Assembly (NCBI GenBank): GCA_951804985.1
Contig: OX638131.1
Coordinates: forward strand, 5,122,630-5,186,629
Length of the DNA stretch: 64,000 nt
From: Dryomyza anilis
Lineage: Eukaryota; Arthropoda; Insecta; Diptera; Dryomyzidae
Reading direction: 5' to 3'
The notes below the pieces were generated by a model. That model saw nothing but the letters and a program-made list of their open reading frames with translations. It was not told the origin of the DNA and ran no database searches. This document shows positions 12,192 to 24,119 of the stretch, in pieces; position 1 is the first letter of the stretch; each line of letters starts with the position of its first letter. Both the position numbers and the translations under genes were made by a program.

Positions 12192-14085
12192 TATTATATT
12201 CTGTATTTAAAATGTAATTTATAAATTGTCTTGGAAATTTTTGATTTTCATTTGTTTTCTTTTTATTCATCGCATGCAGTTGTGGAAATGTAAAGTATTA
12301 ATTCATTTTGTTTAGTTTTAAACATTCTTTATGAAGTTCAATTAAAATTCTGACAGTATCGATATTTCAACTTCATTTTAATTTACACATTCCCCATATT
12401 TTGTATCCAATGTCAATAAATAAATTCATTTTAATACCACAACATAAACTTCCGGCACTCGATTTACACGAAATAGTGTAATAAATAAATTTGAAATGTC
12501 TCTTAAGTTCCTCTAAAAAAAAAGAAGACTAAAATGAATACAACTTCTTTTCTACAGACAGCACATACCGTGAAAACTCTTCCCCATTCAGAGCCATGTG
12601 GCATTTAGGTTGCCATTCAAAATACCTGCATCTAAATTTATCCCCAAAAGTGCATCATACCAAAGCTAATTCGGTACATGCCACCAATCCAAGGCTGTCG
12701 TGACATTAGAAACTGTCAACGCGTGCAGCTCTTATTTCGGATACAATTTATTTTGAAAATTTACTATTTTAAGTATAACATCCGCTTTTTAATTTAAAGT
12801 ATTTTTTTTGTTCAATTACCCTTGCGCCCTCAATGATCGACTTAGACTAAGTTGCACATTTTTGGCAGTATTATTTTTTTTATTCTACACAGCCTCTTGA
12901 ACCCAGCAGAAAAGGCGCCGTGTCCCACTTTGCGTTGCGCTATAAATAAACAAAACACAACAACATTCATTCCAAATACTTTATTGCAAACGATTTGTCA
13001 TGTTTTATTAGGTTCTTTTGATTTTTGGTTGCATGTTTTCTGGGAATTTATTTTCTTATTTTTATTTTGACGCGTATGCACGCGACGAGCTGCCATCGTT
13101 TCGTCGGATTTGGCGGCAATAAGTAAATCATGTTTTGCTGCTTGTTTATGACACCAACTCAGCTGTCCGCACTTCGTTTCCCAGGCCAGAATAAATATGA
13201 ATCCACACCTGCTCGTAGGACCGACCGACCACTTTGCCCGGTTTTTCGTATAGACATTAGGTGTTTTGCAAAGGCGTGCGTGAAAATTGGGTCACATCTT
13301 TGAAGAGTCTGCCAAAGTGGTTTTTTTTGTAATGCTCAGCTGCGAAAGTTCTCAGCAATGATGTATGCCATGTGTGAATCCGAGAGACCCAATCTCCCCA
13401 GGAGAGTTTGTTAATGAATTTTGCGTGATTTTGAAATTTTTCTCGAGCAATTATTCAATTTTAATATGTATGGAGTAAAGTTAAATCGAGTCTCAATCAT
13501 GTGTGATTAATAGTGTGGAAATTGGCGCCTTGAGGTAGGGCTGTCGCACGGCATGTGAGCATCAATAAAAATTTTGTATATTTTTAAAATACACAACTTT
13601 TCACACTTTCAGTGAGTTATCAATGGGATTGCAATGAATTATTTTTGATTTTAGATATTACTTAACACAATATCTTGTATTACATAAGTGGTTTGTATTC
13701 AAAATTCACCCTTTTGCACATTTATCAAAAATAAAATATTTATTAGCTCTTGTGTGCTATAAATTAATGTGCTATTCAAAATTAATGAAAATGCGGATTT
13801 GAAATTGAATTGAGTACCAATTATTTGTAAATTTAAAGTAATAAAGAATTAGCTAGATTTTGTTGAATCCATGCTATGACTCATGTATACTTCAACGAAA
13901 GATATTTCCTCAAATACATTTTTCAAAAAGTGTACACTTTTCCGAATAATCATTTCCCGAAATCAATATTTCTTCCTTTTCTCGATATTTTAGAATTTTC
14001 ACTGAAAATAATTTATTTTGTATTTTATTTTAAGCAACAAAAAAAACCTCCAGGTGAAATTTTCATCTTGAGGAGTTGAAAACAT
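12192..14085. other. Unique DNA including a less AT-rich island
   Basis: Most is AT-rich. The part 12560-13420 has markedly more G and C and contains words such as GACGCGTATGCACGCGACGAGCTGCC (split here as GACGCGTATGCA, then CGCGACGAGCTGCC). It has no convincing long frame and may be conserved regulatory DNA. Functional status is inferred from composition only. Confidence 0.35.
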
Positions 14086-15690
14086 CTAAAGCAATTTCCA
14101 TTTCGGGGAAAATATTCATTTCAGGGAAGTGCTCAATTAATTATTTTTTTGCAAATCTGTATTTCGGGAAAGTGTTACCTTCGGAGAAAAATTCATTTCG
14201 GGGATGGTTCATTTCGGGATAGCTTTATTTCGGGGTAATGTTCATTTTGATGAAATCTCCATTTCGGGGACAAATTCATTATGGGCAAGCTTCATGTCGG
14301 GAAAATTCATTTCATTGTAGAGTCTACTTATTTAGAGTATAGCTTCATTTTGGATATTTTCATAATTAGGGGAATGTTCTTTTGAGGAAATTCTTTTATT
14401 GAGAAAATGTTCATTCCGGAAAGACGTTCATTTCGGGGTAATGTTCGTTTCAGCATATTCATTTCGAGAAAATGGCTAAAAAGCAGTGTCTATTTCGGAT
14501 ATTGTCTACTTCGGGGAAAAACCTTATGTAAAATTCCATGATTTAAAGTTAAATTTCAAGATAGTGTCCATTTCGGGAAAATCAATCCTGGAATTCGATA
14601 CATTTCGAGTATAGGGGAAAAATTCATTTCGGAGATAGTTCATTTAGGGATAGCTTCATTTCGGGGTAATTAATGTTCATTTTGCTGAAATCTCCATTTC
14701 GGGGAATGAATTAATTTCGGGATAGCTTTACTTCGTGGAAAAGTTCATTTCGATGAATTGTATACTTATTTCGAGTATAGGTTTATTTGAGATACTTTCG
14801 AGATTAGGGTTTTTTTCAGGAAAATGTTTATTTTGAGAAAATGTTTATTACGGTAAGAGGTTCATTTCGTAGTAATGTTCGTTTCGGAAAAATATCCATT
14901 GTCATGTCCACTTCAAGGAAATAGCTAAAGGGCAGTGTGTATTTCGGGGTATGTTCATTTCGGGGAAAGGTTCATTTAGGGATAGTGCCCACTTCGGAGA
15001 AAATCCTTACGCAAAATTTCATTTCGGGAAAATGTTCATTACGAGCAAAGGTCCATTTCGGGACCTTTCGGGAAAATGTTAATTTCTGCAAAATGTTTAT
15101 TTTTGGGGAAATGTCTATTTTGGGGATAGGTAAATTTTTGAGAAATGGTCCTTAACGTCGACTTGTTCATTTCACGGAAGGGTAAATTTCTGGGAAATAT
15201 AAATATAAGTGTAGTGGCCACTTTGGGGAAATTACTTAGTGAAAATAATCAGTTCGGATTAATATTCCATTTCGGAGAAATGACGATTTTGGATAAATGT
15301 CCTAGCGGAAAAGTCAATGACAGACAAATTTTCATTTTGAGCGTGGGAACTAGAAAAAGTTCATTTCAATGAAATTTTGATTTCGATGAAATGTTAATGT
15401 GGGGAAATTTTGATTTTGGGAAATGGTCATTTTGAAGGTTTTATTTTGGGGAAATTTTTATTTCGATAAAAGGTTTTTTTCGGAGTAATGTTCATTTTAG
15501 TGAAATTTGTGTTTCGGTAAAATGTGTATGTCGGAGAAATTTAAATTTTCAGGAATTGTTTGTGCCATTCGGGTAGGAAATTTCGATTTCCGGAACATGT
15601 TTCGTTCGGTAAAGTGTTGTTTTTGGATAAATGGCTTTAGGGAAAATTTCTTCGGTGTAATATCGTTCAGGGAATTGTCCTGTTCAAACA
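14086..15690. repeat. Degenerate minisatellite, unit near TTCATTTCGGGGAAAATG
   Basis: For about 1.6 kb the sequence is made of diverged 15-20-base units around the core CATTTCGGGGAAA, with variants CATTTCGGGATAG, CATTTTGGGGAA and CATTTAGGGATAG. Unit spacing is irregular, so this is an old array. Short ORFs in both strands simply read the repeat. Confidence 0.8.
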
Positions 15691-15889
15691 ATAACAAAAG
15701 CAAAAACTGTTAAAACTTTTAAAACACTTGGAAATTTCGATATATTTACAATTTATGTTTAACAGCTGTGCATCAAATTATAAACAAAACTTCACTCAAA
15801 CCGCATCTTCAAAATTCAACATCAATCTCGTGTAATTAACTGTATTAAATATTGTGAAAAAATATACAAAACATTAAACAAACAAGGTC

Positions 15890-16300
15890 ATAATGCATGC
15901 GGTTTGACAGCTGCTGTCAGCGGCAGCCATAGTGAAAGCCAACAACGCTAGATGGCGCTGTACAAAGCAATGCATTGCATGCACAAATGACAGTCAAATG
16001 TGAAAAAAAAATTACATAAAGTTGTCATCAATTAGTTGCCACAGTATAAAACAAATAATAACAAACAAACAAAAAAATATAACGCGGTAACAAGCATACT
16101 GCAAATGTCAAACAGCAGCGCCCCCTCGTGCCAAATGCAGCAAAACACACATAAAATGTGCAACGGTTACGTGCTCGCAAATAAGTAATATTGCAAAATA
16201 CAAACGCAGCGCCCCCCAGTGACAGTCGTAGTAGCAGCAAAGATGTCAACGCCATTTTGTTTTAATGTTTTGAAATTTTGACATTTTCGACGTGAGTGTG
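15890..16300 (+). promoter_or_regulatory. Putative promoter and insulator-like region with CTCF-like motifs
   Basis: Just upstream of the first coding exon at 16431 there are three matches to the CTCF consensus CCASYAGRKGGCRS, each 12 of 14: ACGCTAGATGGCGC (motif core 15948-15958, plus), the complement of CAGCGCCCCCTCGTG (16116-16130, minus) and the complement of CAGCGCCCCCCAGTGA (16207-16222, minus). GCCATTTT at 16253-16260 matches the Pho/YY1 core, and a near-palindrome TGACAGCTGCTGTCA lies at 15905-15919. The start site cannot be fixed; GACGTGAGTGTGG near 16290 may be transcribed. Binding is inferred from motifs only. Confidence 0.5.
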
Positions 16301-16430
16301 GTGTGTGGGGGGAGCCTTTGATAAATCAGCGTGCGCGCGAAAATATATAACGAAAACGAAAATTAGTTCGAACGAAACCAGCAAACAAAAAAAAAGAAAA
16401 CACACCAGAGACAGTTTAGACTACCAGACA

Positions 16431-16542
16431 ATGGGTGCACATGGATCAAAGGAAAAACTTTCGCGTTCGTATTCCGATCGTTATATACACAGTCAGGTGA
16501 TCGAACGCGAACGGTTTGGTAGTTTTGGAAAGCGCGCGAAAG
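16431..16542 (+). CDS. First coding exon (MGAHGS start) of an unidentified plus-strand gene
   Basis: ATG 16431 stands in a good context (GACAATGG) and opens 37 codons plus one base: MGAHGSKEKLSRSYSD, then a basic, Arg/Ser/Tyr-rich stretch ending in FGKRAK. The donor AAAG|GTGAGT at 16542/16543 is strong and leaves phase 1. Gly2 and Ser6 fit the N-myristoylation pattern MGxxxS/T, so the isoform could be membrane-anchored; this is inference. Exon 18665-18793 accepts the phase exactly. I do not recognise the protein family. The intron that follows (16543-18664) carries an inverted copy of the 19-bp satellite. Confidence 0.75.
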
Positions 16543-17057
16543 GTGAGTCTGTTAAATATAGAGTGGGAAGGAAGTATTTAAAAAAATAAATAAGTTATAT
16601 TATTTGACGGATGCCGGAAATTTTGGGGGTTCATTAAAATTATTAATGAGCTGCACTTTTGTGCAATTTTGATAAAAAAAAACACTGTACATCACTGAAA
16701 ATAATTGTTAAAACTCTACTAAAGGCAAAAAAGGGTAGCGGTTAAAGTGCTGGTAAAATTAACATTTTATCTGCATCTACCGGACATGAGAATGAACGAA
16801 TAAAAATCTGCATACTAATCAGATAACTACCCAGCTGTAAGGACACATGCTGGTGTTGCACAGAGCCAACAACTGGGTTTATATTTCTGCACTAACGTGA
16901 GAGAATTGTGAGTCTGTTTATTACGAAACCCTGTGGGAAATAAATTTTGTTAGGGCACAATGTGTCTACGATAATTAACTGTGGCAAACTGAAACAAGAA
17001 ATGTCAATCTAGATAACAAGAAGTTCACAGTCATAGCATTCTACATCTTTCAATCTT
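16543..17057. other. First part of intron 1
   Basis: Ordinary AT-rich intron sequence. No exon or repeat is recognised before the satellite begins. Confidence 0.5.
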
Positions 17058-17640
17058 TCACTATTAATCCAAATTTTCACTACAAATTCAATTTTTCGCC
17101 AAAAATTTCAAATTTTCACTAAAAATTCAATTTTTCACTGCAAATTCAATTTTTCGCTAAAATTTCAAATTTTCACTAAAAATTCAAATTTTCACTAAAA
17201 ATTCAATTTTTCACTAAAAATTCAATTTTTCACTAAAAATTCAATTTTTCACTAAAAATTCAATTTTTCACTAAAAAATTCAATTTTTCACTAAAAATTC
17301 AAGTTTTCACTAAAAATTCAAATACACTCAAAATTCAAATACACTCAAAATTCCAATTTTAACTAAAAATTCAAATTTTTATTCAAAATTTTCACAAAAA
17401 ATTCAAATTTTCACTAAAAATTAAATTTTATATTAAAAATTAAATTTTTAACTAAAAATTCAAATTTTTCAATTTTTTCTCAAAAAATTTAATTTTACAC
17501 TAAAAATTCAAATTTTCACTAAAAATTAAATTTTTCACTAAAAATTAAATTTTTCACTAAAAATTCAATTTTTCACTAAAAATTAATTTTTCACTCAAAA
17601 TTGAGTTTTCACTAAAATTAAATTTTTTACTCAATTTTTA
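17058..17640 (-). repeat. 19-bp satellite array, CACTAAAAATTCAATTTTT orientation
   Basis: About 30 diverged copies of CACTAAAAATTCAATTTTT, the reverse complement of the unit in the array at 24640-26010. The first and last units are degenerate (CACTACAAATTC, CACTCAAAATT). It lies in intron 1 of the plus-strand gene. Confidence 0.85.
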
Positions 17641-18664
17641 AAATTTGTTCTACATGGGTTTTTAAAAAAGTGCTCTAACGCAGCCAACGACTTCCGTAAA
17701 ATGAATGTTTTAATCCCGCGGTTTATATAATGATTTAATATATGATTTTCTCTGCGAAAGTTGAGTCCCACCTGCAACAATTAAAATTGCACAAAGCTGT
17801 GGTTACAAAATGTCGGGATTAGGGTACAAAAGTGACATGTTGAAAGTCTTTTGAGCACAACGAGTGCAAATTTGGTGATAAAGTTTTTAAAATTGGATTT
17901 TGTACCTTTGTTCTATGATACGAAAAATTAAATCAGAAAAAAGAGAATTTTTGTTTTTCAAAAATTATTTTCATTTTAACGCATCACAGCTATTTCGGCA
18001 CGTGTTTTACAGCTGCAAATGAAAATTCCATTTTCCGCACATTTGCGCTTAATTTTGCGTTTATTTGCACAAAGTTAAAACAAAAAAATAGAATTGTTTA
18101 CATTCTGCTGCAAATTTAAATCGATGGATGAAGCAACTCCATAGAATTGAAAGATTCAAAAAATACATCCTTCGATTTGCGCAGAACGTCTTCGAATTTC
18201 AAAGAAATGTTAATTTTAACATTGTTGTTTATTCGTGAATTTTGTTAAGACTCACGTACTGCACATCTAAACATTCTTCATAGGGGGCTGTTTGTAGTTG
18301 CTGCCAAATGAGTTTGAAAAAAGTTGAACAAAGTTTGGGTGCAAAACTGTGCTGCGCAGCAGATATATGAGATGTCTTTCAAAAGTCTGTGTGAAGCAAA
18401 GTGAATAATGTGCAGGATGTATACGAAAAAAAAAGGAAAACAAAAACGAAAACCTACACAATTGGTTTGCCGTTGTTGTAAAAATGCGGAAAACGTGACT
18501 GCACATTCGCGAAGGAATTTAGCGCATAGTAATGCGGGTTCATAAGTGAAGCTTCATATATAAATTCTTTAAAAATTGAAAAAAAAAACATCATTATATT
18601 TTCAATTATGTTTTTCTGGAGGTTAATAGTTGTTATTTATAACATTTCATTTGCTTCTTTACAG
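17641..18664. other. Remainder of intron 1
   Basis: AT-rich sequence ending in a pyrimidine-rich tract and acceptor TTTACAG at 18664. Nothing else is supported. Confidence 0.5.
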
Positions 18665-18793
18665 GCGCAGCTAAAAAACGTGATGTTCGCAATTTGAGCA
18701 TATCACCCACTGATCTGGGTCCACCTCCGAAGACTCAACAGACCGCCAATGGTAGTTCAACGCGTGCCAAGCCGGTCAATATTACATTAACAC
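18665..18793 (+). CDS. Second coding exon of the unidentified plus-strand gene
   Basis: Acceptor TTTACAG|GCGCAG at 18664/18665, donor AACAC|GTAAGT at 18793/18794. The 129 bases fit frame phase 1 in, phase 1 out, so the exon is symmetric and could be skipped without frame change. It encodes AAKKRDVRNLSISPTDLGPP followed by a Pro, Thr, Gln and Asn-rich, probably disordered segment ending VNITLT. SISPTD and similar Ser-Pro sites look like proline-directed phosphorylation sites; that is inference. It is flanked on both sides by introns carrying opposite orientations of the same satellite. Confidence 0.75.
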
Positions 18794-19642
18794 GTAAGTT
18801 TTTCTATAATATAAAATATATTTTAAATTATAAAGGTAGACACTATACTTGGAATTTTGAATAATGAAATCCTTGACACAGAGGGATATTTTCTAATTAA
18901 ACACCTTATTTCCTGAATTCTATATATCACACATGAGGTGCTCAAACCTAATTGTTTGAATCTTTTCGGTTTTTTGCTATAACTCTTTATTGGTGCAAAA
19001 TAAAATAGTGGTGTTGAGGCATTAATTGTTTGTTTTTAAAGCACCTATGGATTGACATTATTATTTAAAAATAATTTGCCAAACATTTTTCTTGCAAGAG
19101 ATAAAACTTCAAATAATCATTTTAAATTATTGATGACAATCGATAGGTGCTTTAAACACAAACAATTAATACCTTAACACCCCTATTTTATCTCATACCA
19201 TTAAAAAGTTATGGCAAAAAAACGAGGAGATTCGCCCTTTTGGCATGTCAAGATTATATTTTTTTGTATTTTTTGGCTACAATTATCCAATAAAACCACA
19301 CGGAATTTTGGCACAGTATACGTGAGGAAAAACTATATTCAAAAATGTAAAAAAGCAAATGTCAAAAATTACACATTCGCCTCTTTGGCACGATAGTGTC
19401 AATATTAGAAGTAGGTCCTTTTTTTTCTGAAAACTACATATCAGACACGACTTGGAGGAATCATTTATAAAACACACTACTTATATAAAAGATTTATTAA
19501 AATTGTAAATTCCCCTTAATGAAAATATTATTTAATCGGATTAAGTAAGATTTAGAATATTTTATTTCTAAAATACCCATATTTCACCCATATTAGAAAA
19601 TGTCTAAGATTTGATCATTGTAAGTTTTTTATTTTCGCTATT
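18794..19642. other. Intron DNA and 3' flank of the nested hexosaminidase gene
   Basis: AT-rich. On the minus strand AATAAA polyadenylation signals occur (plus-strand TTTATT at 19561-19566 and 19493-19498), about 80 and 150 bases past the hexosaminidase stop. Nearly symmetrical segments TTAATTGTTTGT (19022-19033) and ACAAACAATTAA (19158-19169) form a short inverted repeat spanning about 150 bp. Confidence 0.45.
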
Positions 19643-22600
19643 TTAACACAATCCAAAACCATTTGCGGGTCTCGCCTCAATACCGCGATATACCATGCGA
19701 CAGTTGTGCTCCTCCAAACGCAGACGTGCCTCCTCCACATTGCGATGCGCCGCCTCGGACCACAGTCGCTCCGCAACCGCACTCACTCTGGGAAATGTTG
19801 TGGGCAACACATTATGCTCATTGATCCACTCACTCCAGAGACAAGCCTCACCACCAAGCACTCTATTTTTTTGCGCAGCACTACCATTGAAATTTGTAGG
19901 TTCAACATCGTAGAACTTTTCCCAATCGGCGCCCGTATCGAGCACATACAAATACCAGCCATCGCTCATTATAACATCATAGCCTCGATTAGTAATCTGT
20001 GGCATAATCTGTTGAAAATCAAACCAGATTTGTGCAATGGAACCGGTGGGAAAATCCATGTAACCATTTTCCATCATGGCCTATACGAATATATAGAAAT
20101 ATGTTGATATAAAGACGATACTTTAGGCTAAATTATAGGTAGTACTAACATCCTGCCACACCATTTGTTTCCAACCCATGGCGCTAATGTTGGCCGAAAA
20201 ACGTTCCAAGTACAGGTATGTAAGATCGCTATTGTCGAGACCATTGTCGGCGAGGTAACTCTGTATTTGCGGATTGGATTCCCAGCAGCCAGTGGCGACC
20301 TCATCGACGCCAAGATGCAGATATTTGTCCGGAAAAATGGACTTGATTTCGCTGTAATTTTTTGTAGAGTTTAATAAGTCCGGAAAGCCAAACTGAGCTG
20401 TCTAAATATTACCTAAAAAAGTTATAGAGAAAGTCAAAAGTCGACTCTTTTGTAGGATCGAGTGGACCCACTTGTCCGGCAAATTGATCGTAGCATTGCG
20501 TCATTATTTCGGGATGCGAAACACCCCAGGAGGCGCTATGAGCTGCACAGAAAGATTTTTTTTTTAATTGAAGAACTCATTTTTGAGTATTCCGCAAACC
20601 TGGCGTATCGAATTCCGCAATCACGCGTACACCGCGTACGCGTGCAAACTCCACTATATCCAGCACATCCGCCTTGGAATAGGTCAGTTCCGGACGGTAT
20701 GCGCCCTGTTCGGCCAACTCCGGATACACTTCACTGCGATAGGGAAACGCTGAGTCATCGGTCACGTGCCAATGAAACACGTTCAGCTTATTGTAAGACA
20801 TGCCCTCGAGGAGTTGCAATATTTTCGACTTACTGACGAAATGACGCGCCGAGTCCAACATGAGACCGCGATATTTGAAACGTGGCGCATCGTAGATTTC
20901 AGTCTCCGGAATGCGCAACTATAGCGGATTTTAGGGCAAGAAAAGAGAATAAAAACGAAAAAAAAATGAAACTCAATTAGTTTTTGATGCTCATCTGAGT
21001 GACTAATTACCATGCCGTTTGGCATTGGCACCAAGAGCTGCGACAGCGTCTCCAAGCCGCGCAGGATGCCCCAAATTGAATTGGCAATGACGCGTCCATC
21101 ACCCCAGACATAATCTATAAAAGGGCGACAGAATGGGGGGAGGGGGTTGTGAAAGAGTTTGAATTTATTGCGGGCGTAGGTCATTAGTCACTACTTACAT
21201 GACTCATCCATATCCAGATGTGGCAGTGACTCGCAGGCTTTGGTTAAATTGACGCGCAGCTGTGCAATGTTGCCAATTGTGGAGGTGGCGGGAGCGCGAT
21301 TGTAGCCCTGTGCCGAGGCGCGTATTATATTGGTATAACGTGTCATGGCTGCTTGTAGCAACGGACAGTTTTTATTGACAGCCTGAAATTTGTACGGATT
21401 AGTAGAGTCTTGTTTTACTATTTGTTTAAATGTAATACGTACCACAAATTGAAAATTATTGGGATCTACGGCATAATATTGACCGCTGTTATCCTGCCAC
21501 AAAGGTTTGGGCCAAACCTCACCTGTAATTAAATGGTATTACTTTTGATTTTAAATTGGTACTTTCCCAGAAAATATATTTGGCAGGCTCAAGGCAGTTT
21601 AAAAACCGTTTTCTAAAAGCTTTCAAACAGATAAAGACAAAGTTTGTAACAAAAAATCGCTATTTTCTACCATAAAATATGCGAGAAACATTCCACATAA
21701 TTTGATAACCTCCCGTGACTAAATTTCTGGCATTTTTAGGAATACTTTCGGCAAACATGCAGATAAATGGCATATTTTGGGAAGTATTTTACAGGTTGTA
21801 AAATGGCGTTATATTTTAATGGCAGATGCACGGCATATTTTGGGAACGTTCGAAAAACAGACAGCTATTGATACCAACAATGCCTTTTTTGATTGAAATA
21901 TGTTGAGAACATTTTTGAAAACTTCCTCGACATTACCAAAAAAAAAGATTTAGGAATAATTCGTGCATGTGTACGGTACCCGAGACAAATTTGGCATTTT
22001 TAAGGAATATTTCAGGCATAGTTGCGGCAAACACACAGATAAATAGAATATTTTGGGAAGTATATAGCAGGTTGTAAATTTATGTGGAATTTTAATGGCA
22101 CATTCACGGCATATTTGGGGAAAGCACAGAAAACATACAGCTTGTGATACAAATGATTTGTTTGAAAAATGTCGACCAGCCAAAAATTTTGTCTGGATTT
22201 TGAACTGGCAGAAAACCAACAGTTTTGATACAAACTCCGTTTTTGTCGACAAAATGTTTCTGAACGGCCATGAGCCTGACAAAAATTATGTATTATGCTT
22301 ACCATAAATACAGATTTATCTAGTGATAGCCGAAACTATTCACGAAATTGAAAAATGATATCTCTGAAATCTAGACAACCTTTTTGGCAGGATCTACCTA
22401 ATTATCAAACAGTTCTCTGAAGGATTTTAGGTAGGCAATGAGGTCGTTTTCCAGAAGACATACCCAAAATATCATCTCTCATTAAAATTCTACTAAATTT
22501 GATGAATTTCTATACATATTTAGTAATCCTACATTTATCTATGTGCTTGCCAGATATACCCTCCTAAATATTACAGACAAATCCAAAACATTTTTACGGC

Positions 22601-23400
22601 GGACTTGAACTAACTGCTAACTCAAGACAGTTTGTAAATTTTAGTCAGCGAAAGAAGAAATAGTAGCCCTAGATTTAGCCCCTTAATATGCCAAAAATCT
22701 TCCTTTTGAAATCACAGAATTTGATATTCTGCTATAACCTGCCCACAAACTTCCTGTGATCTACGACTTTACCGAAAAAATGCAACAAATATTCGAGAAA
22801 TTTTGTATCAGCCCCCAGAGAAAAATGTTTGACAATCTCAGGACAGTTAGAATAATTTTAGTAGACATGTGATGTTTGTATTAAATACAGTCTACTTTTT
22901 GCCTTCCCCAAAATAAGAACCGAATCACCTTTAAAATTATAAAATTTGATGTAATGACCCCTAAATAAGAACCGAACAAACGAAAAACTTCAATGTTGGA
23001 AGTATGCCTAAGATCTTCCAGACAATGTCCCAATTTGATTTGGACTTCTTGCCGTCCACAAAATAAGGATCGAATCAACATATAAAATTACAAAATTTTA
23101 TATACCCTTCCGAAGAACTTCAATTTTTCTGCATTATCCTAGTTTTAATCTCGATACCTTAGACAAAATGTTTTCCATGCTCAAGTTAGTTTAAACATAT
23201 ACCATGGAAAGATTTTCTGCAGGCAAAGGCGAACATGACGAGAATCTACTGTTAAATTTCCTTTTGTAGTTTTAAAAATCAAAATTACCAGTAGTTGCTT
23301 TATATTGTGGTCCATAACTCAAGTAGCCACCCTCACTTTTCACCAAATAAATTAATGTATAAAATATAAAACATATAAAGAGCCTTTTTAGAGCAGACAT
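19643..23400 (-). CDS. Beta-N-acetylhexosaminidase (GH20, HEXA/HEXB type), complete, eight exons
   Basis: Hydrolyses terminal N-acetylhexosamine residues from glycans, probably in lysosome or secretory route. Minus-strand exons: 23400-23289, 21522-21443, 21382-21199, 21114-21011, 20918-20600, 20542-20413, 20351-20150, 20080-19643. All introns are GT-AG and the junctions keep frame, giving 1569 bases and 522 residues. Residues 1-22 (MSALKRLFICFIFYTLIYLV..) are a signal peptide. Then GEVWPKP (38-44); RGLMLDSARHF (177-187); KLNVFHWHVTDD (204-215); AEFDTPAHSASWG (261-273); LHLGVDEV (321-328) with the catalytic pair Asp326-Glu327; CWESNP; GGEACLWSEW; C-terminal NGFGLC. Sequons lie at N109, N364 and in FNGSAAQ. 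Length and C-terminus match HEXA/HEXB rather than the longer insect chitinolytic enzymes. It is nested antisense in the intron between exons 18665-18793 and 33510-33746. Confidence 0.93.
21523..23288. other. First intron of the hexosaminidase gene
   Basis: The intron separates the signal-peptide exon from the rest of the enzyme. It holds a repeat element at about 21555-22290 and otherwise unique AT-rich DNA. A patch at 22890-23080 repeats AAATAAG.ACCGAATCA three times (about 22911, 22964, 23062), a short imperfect direct repeat. Confidence 0.6.
21555..22290. mobile_element. MITE-like element with TTTGGCAGGCTCA ends
   Basis: Left end TATTTGGCAGGCTCAAGGCA (near 21579) and the complement of the right end, TTTTTGTCAGGCTCATGGCC (near 22285), are inverted repeats of about 35 bp. 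Inside are two related blocks (21700-21905 and 21980-22200), each with GATAAAT.G.ATATTTTGGGA and TTTTAATGGCA.ATTCACGGC-like strings. Related copies: 31555-31810, 61740-61960, part at 51885-52040. ORFs reported inside are repeat readings on either strand. Confidence 0.6.
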
Positions 23401-24035
23401 TATCACAACCTTCAACTTGAACTATACTTTAGAGACTGATATAAACTTTGACTATATATAGGGTTTTAATGACACTTGTGTTATTATTTAACAGAGATGT
23501 TAACTAAATAGAAACTCTAAGAAAACGACGTCGTTTTTTCCATTAGTTTTACTACTAGTAATTGTTAAAAAGGTAAAACGCACCAACTATATTTAAAAAA
23601 TTTCAAATATTGTTTTACAAAAAACGTTACATATCTGATAATAAATGATCGTTTAATATTAATTGAGATGGTTGAGAATATATTAATCTATAGAATGATA
23701 TTTCTACAACTAGTTTTTAAATATTAAATAATGAATTTAAGCAAAAATAATTTTCTAAAATATGTATTTAACTAGTTTTACTTGAAGAACTTTATCATTT
23801 TTTTAAAATTGTATTGTTTACAAAGATGTTTGGAGATACCAGCCTATCAGTCAAGCGATTGGTTTCATGATAAAGAAACAAAGTGCTACCGGTTTTCAAA
23901 ATAAATATCAGCCAACTGATCAAATAATGATATAGCCATAAATATACAAATCTTTTATTATATAACAGTTGTTAAAAATAATGAATAGCTATATTCAGCA
24001 TTTCATATTTTGAATAGCTTCAACTTGTGCTATAA
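23401..24035. other. 5' flank of hexosaminidase, up to tRNA-Gly
   Basis: AT-rich DNA of 635 bp that should contain the hexosaminidase promoter on the minus strand. A TATATATA-type string at 23453-23460 lies about 55 bp upstream of the ATG. No other element is convincing. Confidence 0.4.
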
Positions 24036-24106
24036 GCATCGGTGGTTCAGTGGTAGAATGCTCGCCTGCCACGCGGGCGGCCCGGGTTCGATTCCCGGCC
24101 GATGCA
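24036..24106 (+). tRNA. tRNA-Gly (anticodon GCC)
   Basis: 71 bases without CCA. The acceptor stem GCATCGG pairs fully with CCGATGC, discriminator A. Anticodon arm CTCGC-CTGCCAC-GCGGG gives anticodon GCC. A box TGGTTCAGTGG and B box GGTTCGATTCC are intact, and a T5 polymerase III terminator follows at 24115-24119. It is identical over all 71 bases to the minus-strand copy at 26718-26788. Confidence 0.97.
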
Positions 24107-24119
24107 AATTATTCTTTTT

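Noticed and set aside
19706..20836. Plus-strand ORFs of 124 and 133 codons across the hexosaminidase exons
   Set aside because: Antisense shadows of minus-strand coding exons with verified GH20 motifs.
21950..22305. Minus-strand ORFs of 97 and 110 codons in hexosaminidase intron 1
   Set aside because: They read the GGCAGG-ended repeat, which has copies elsewhere without open frames.
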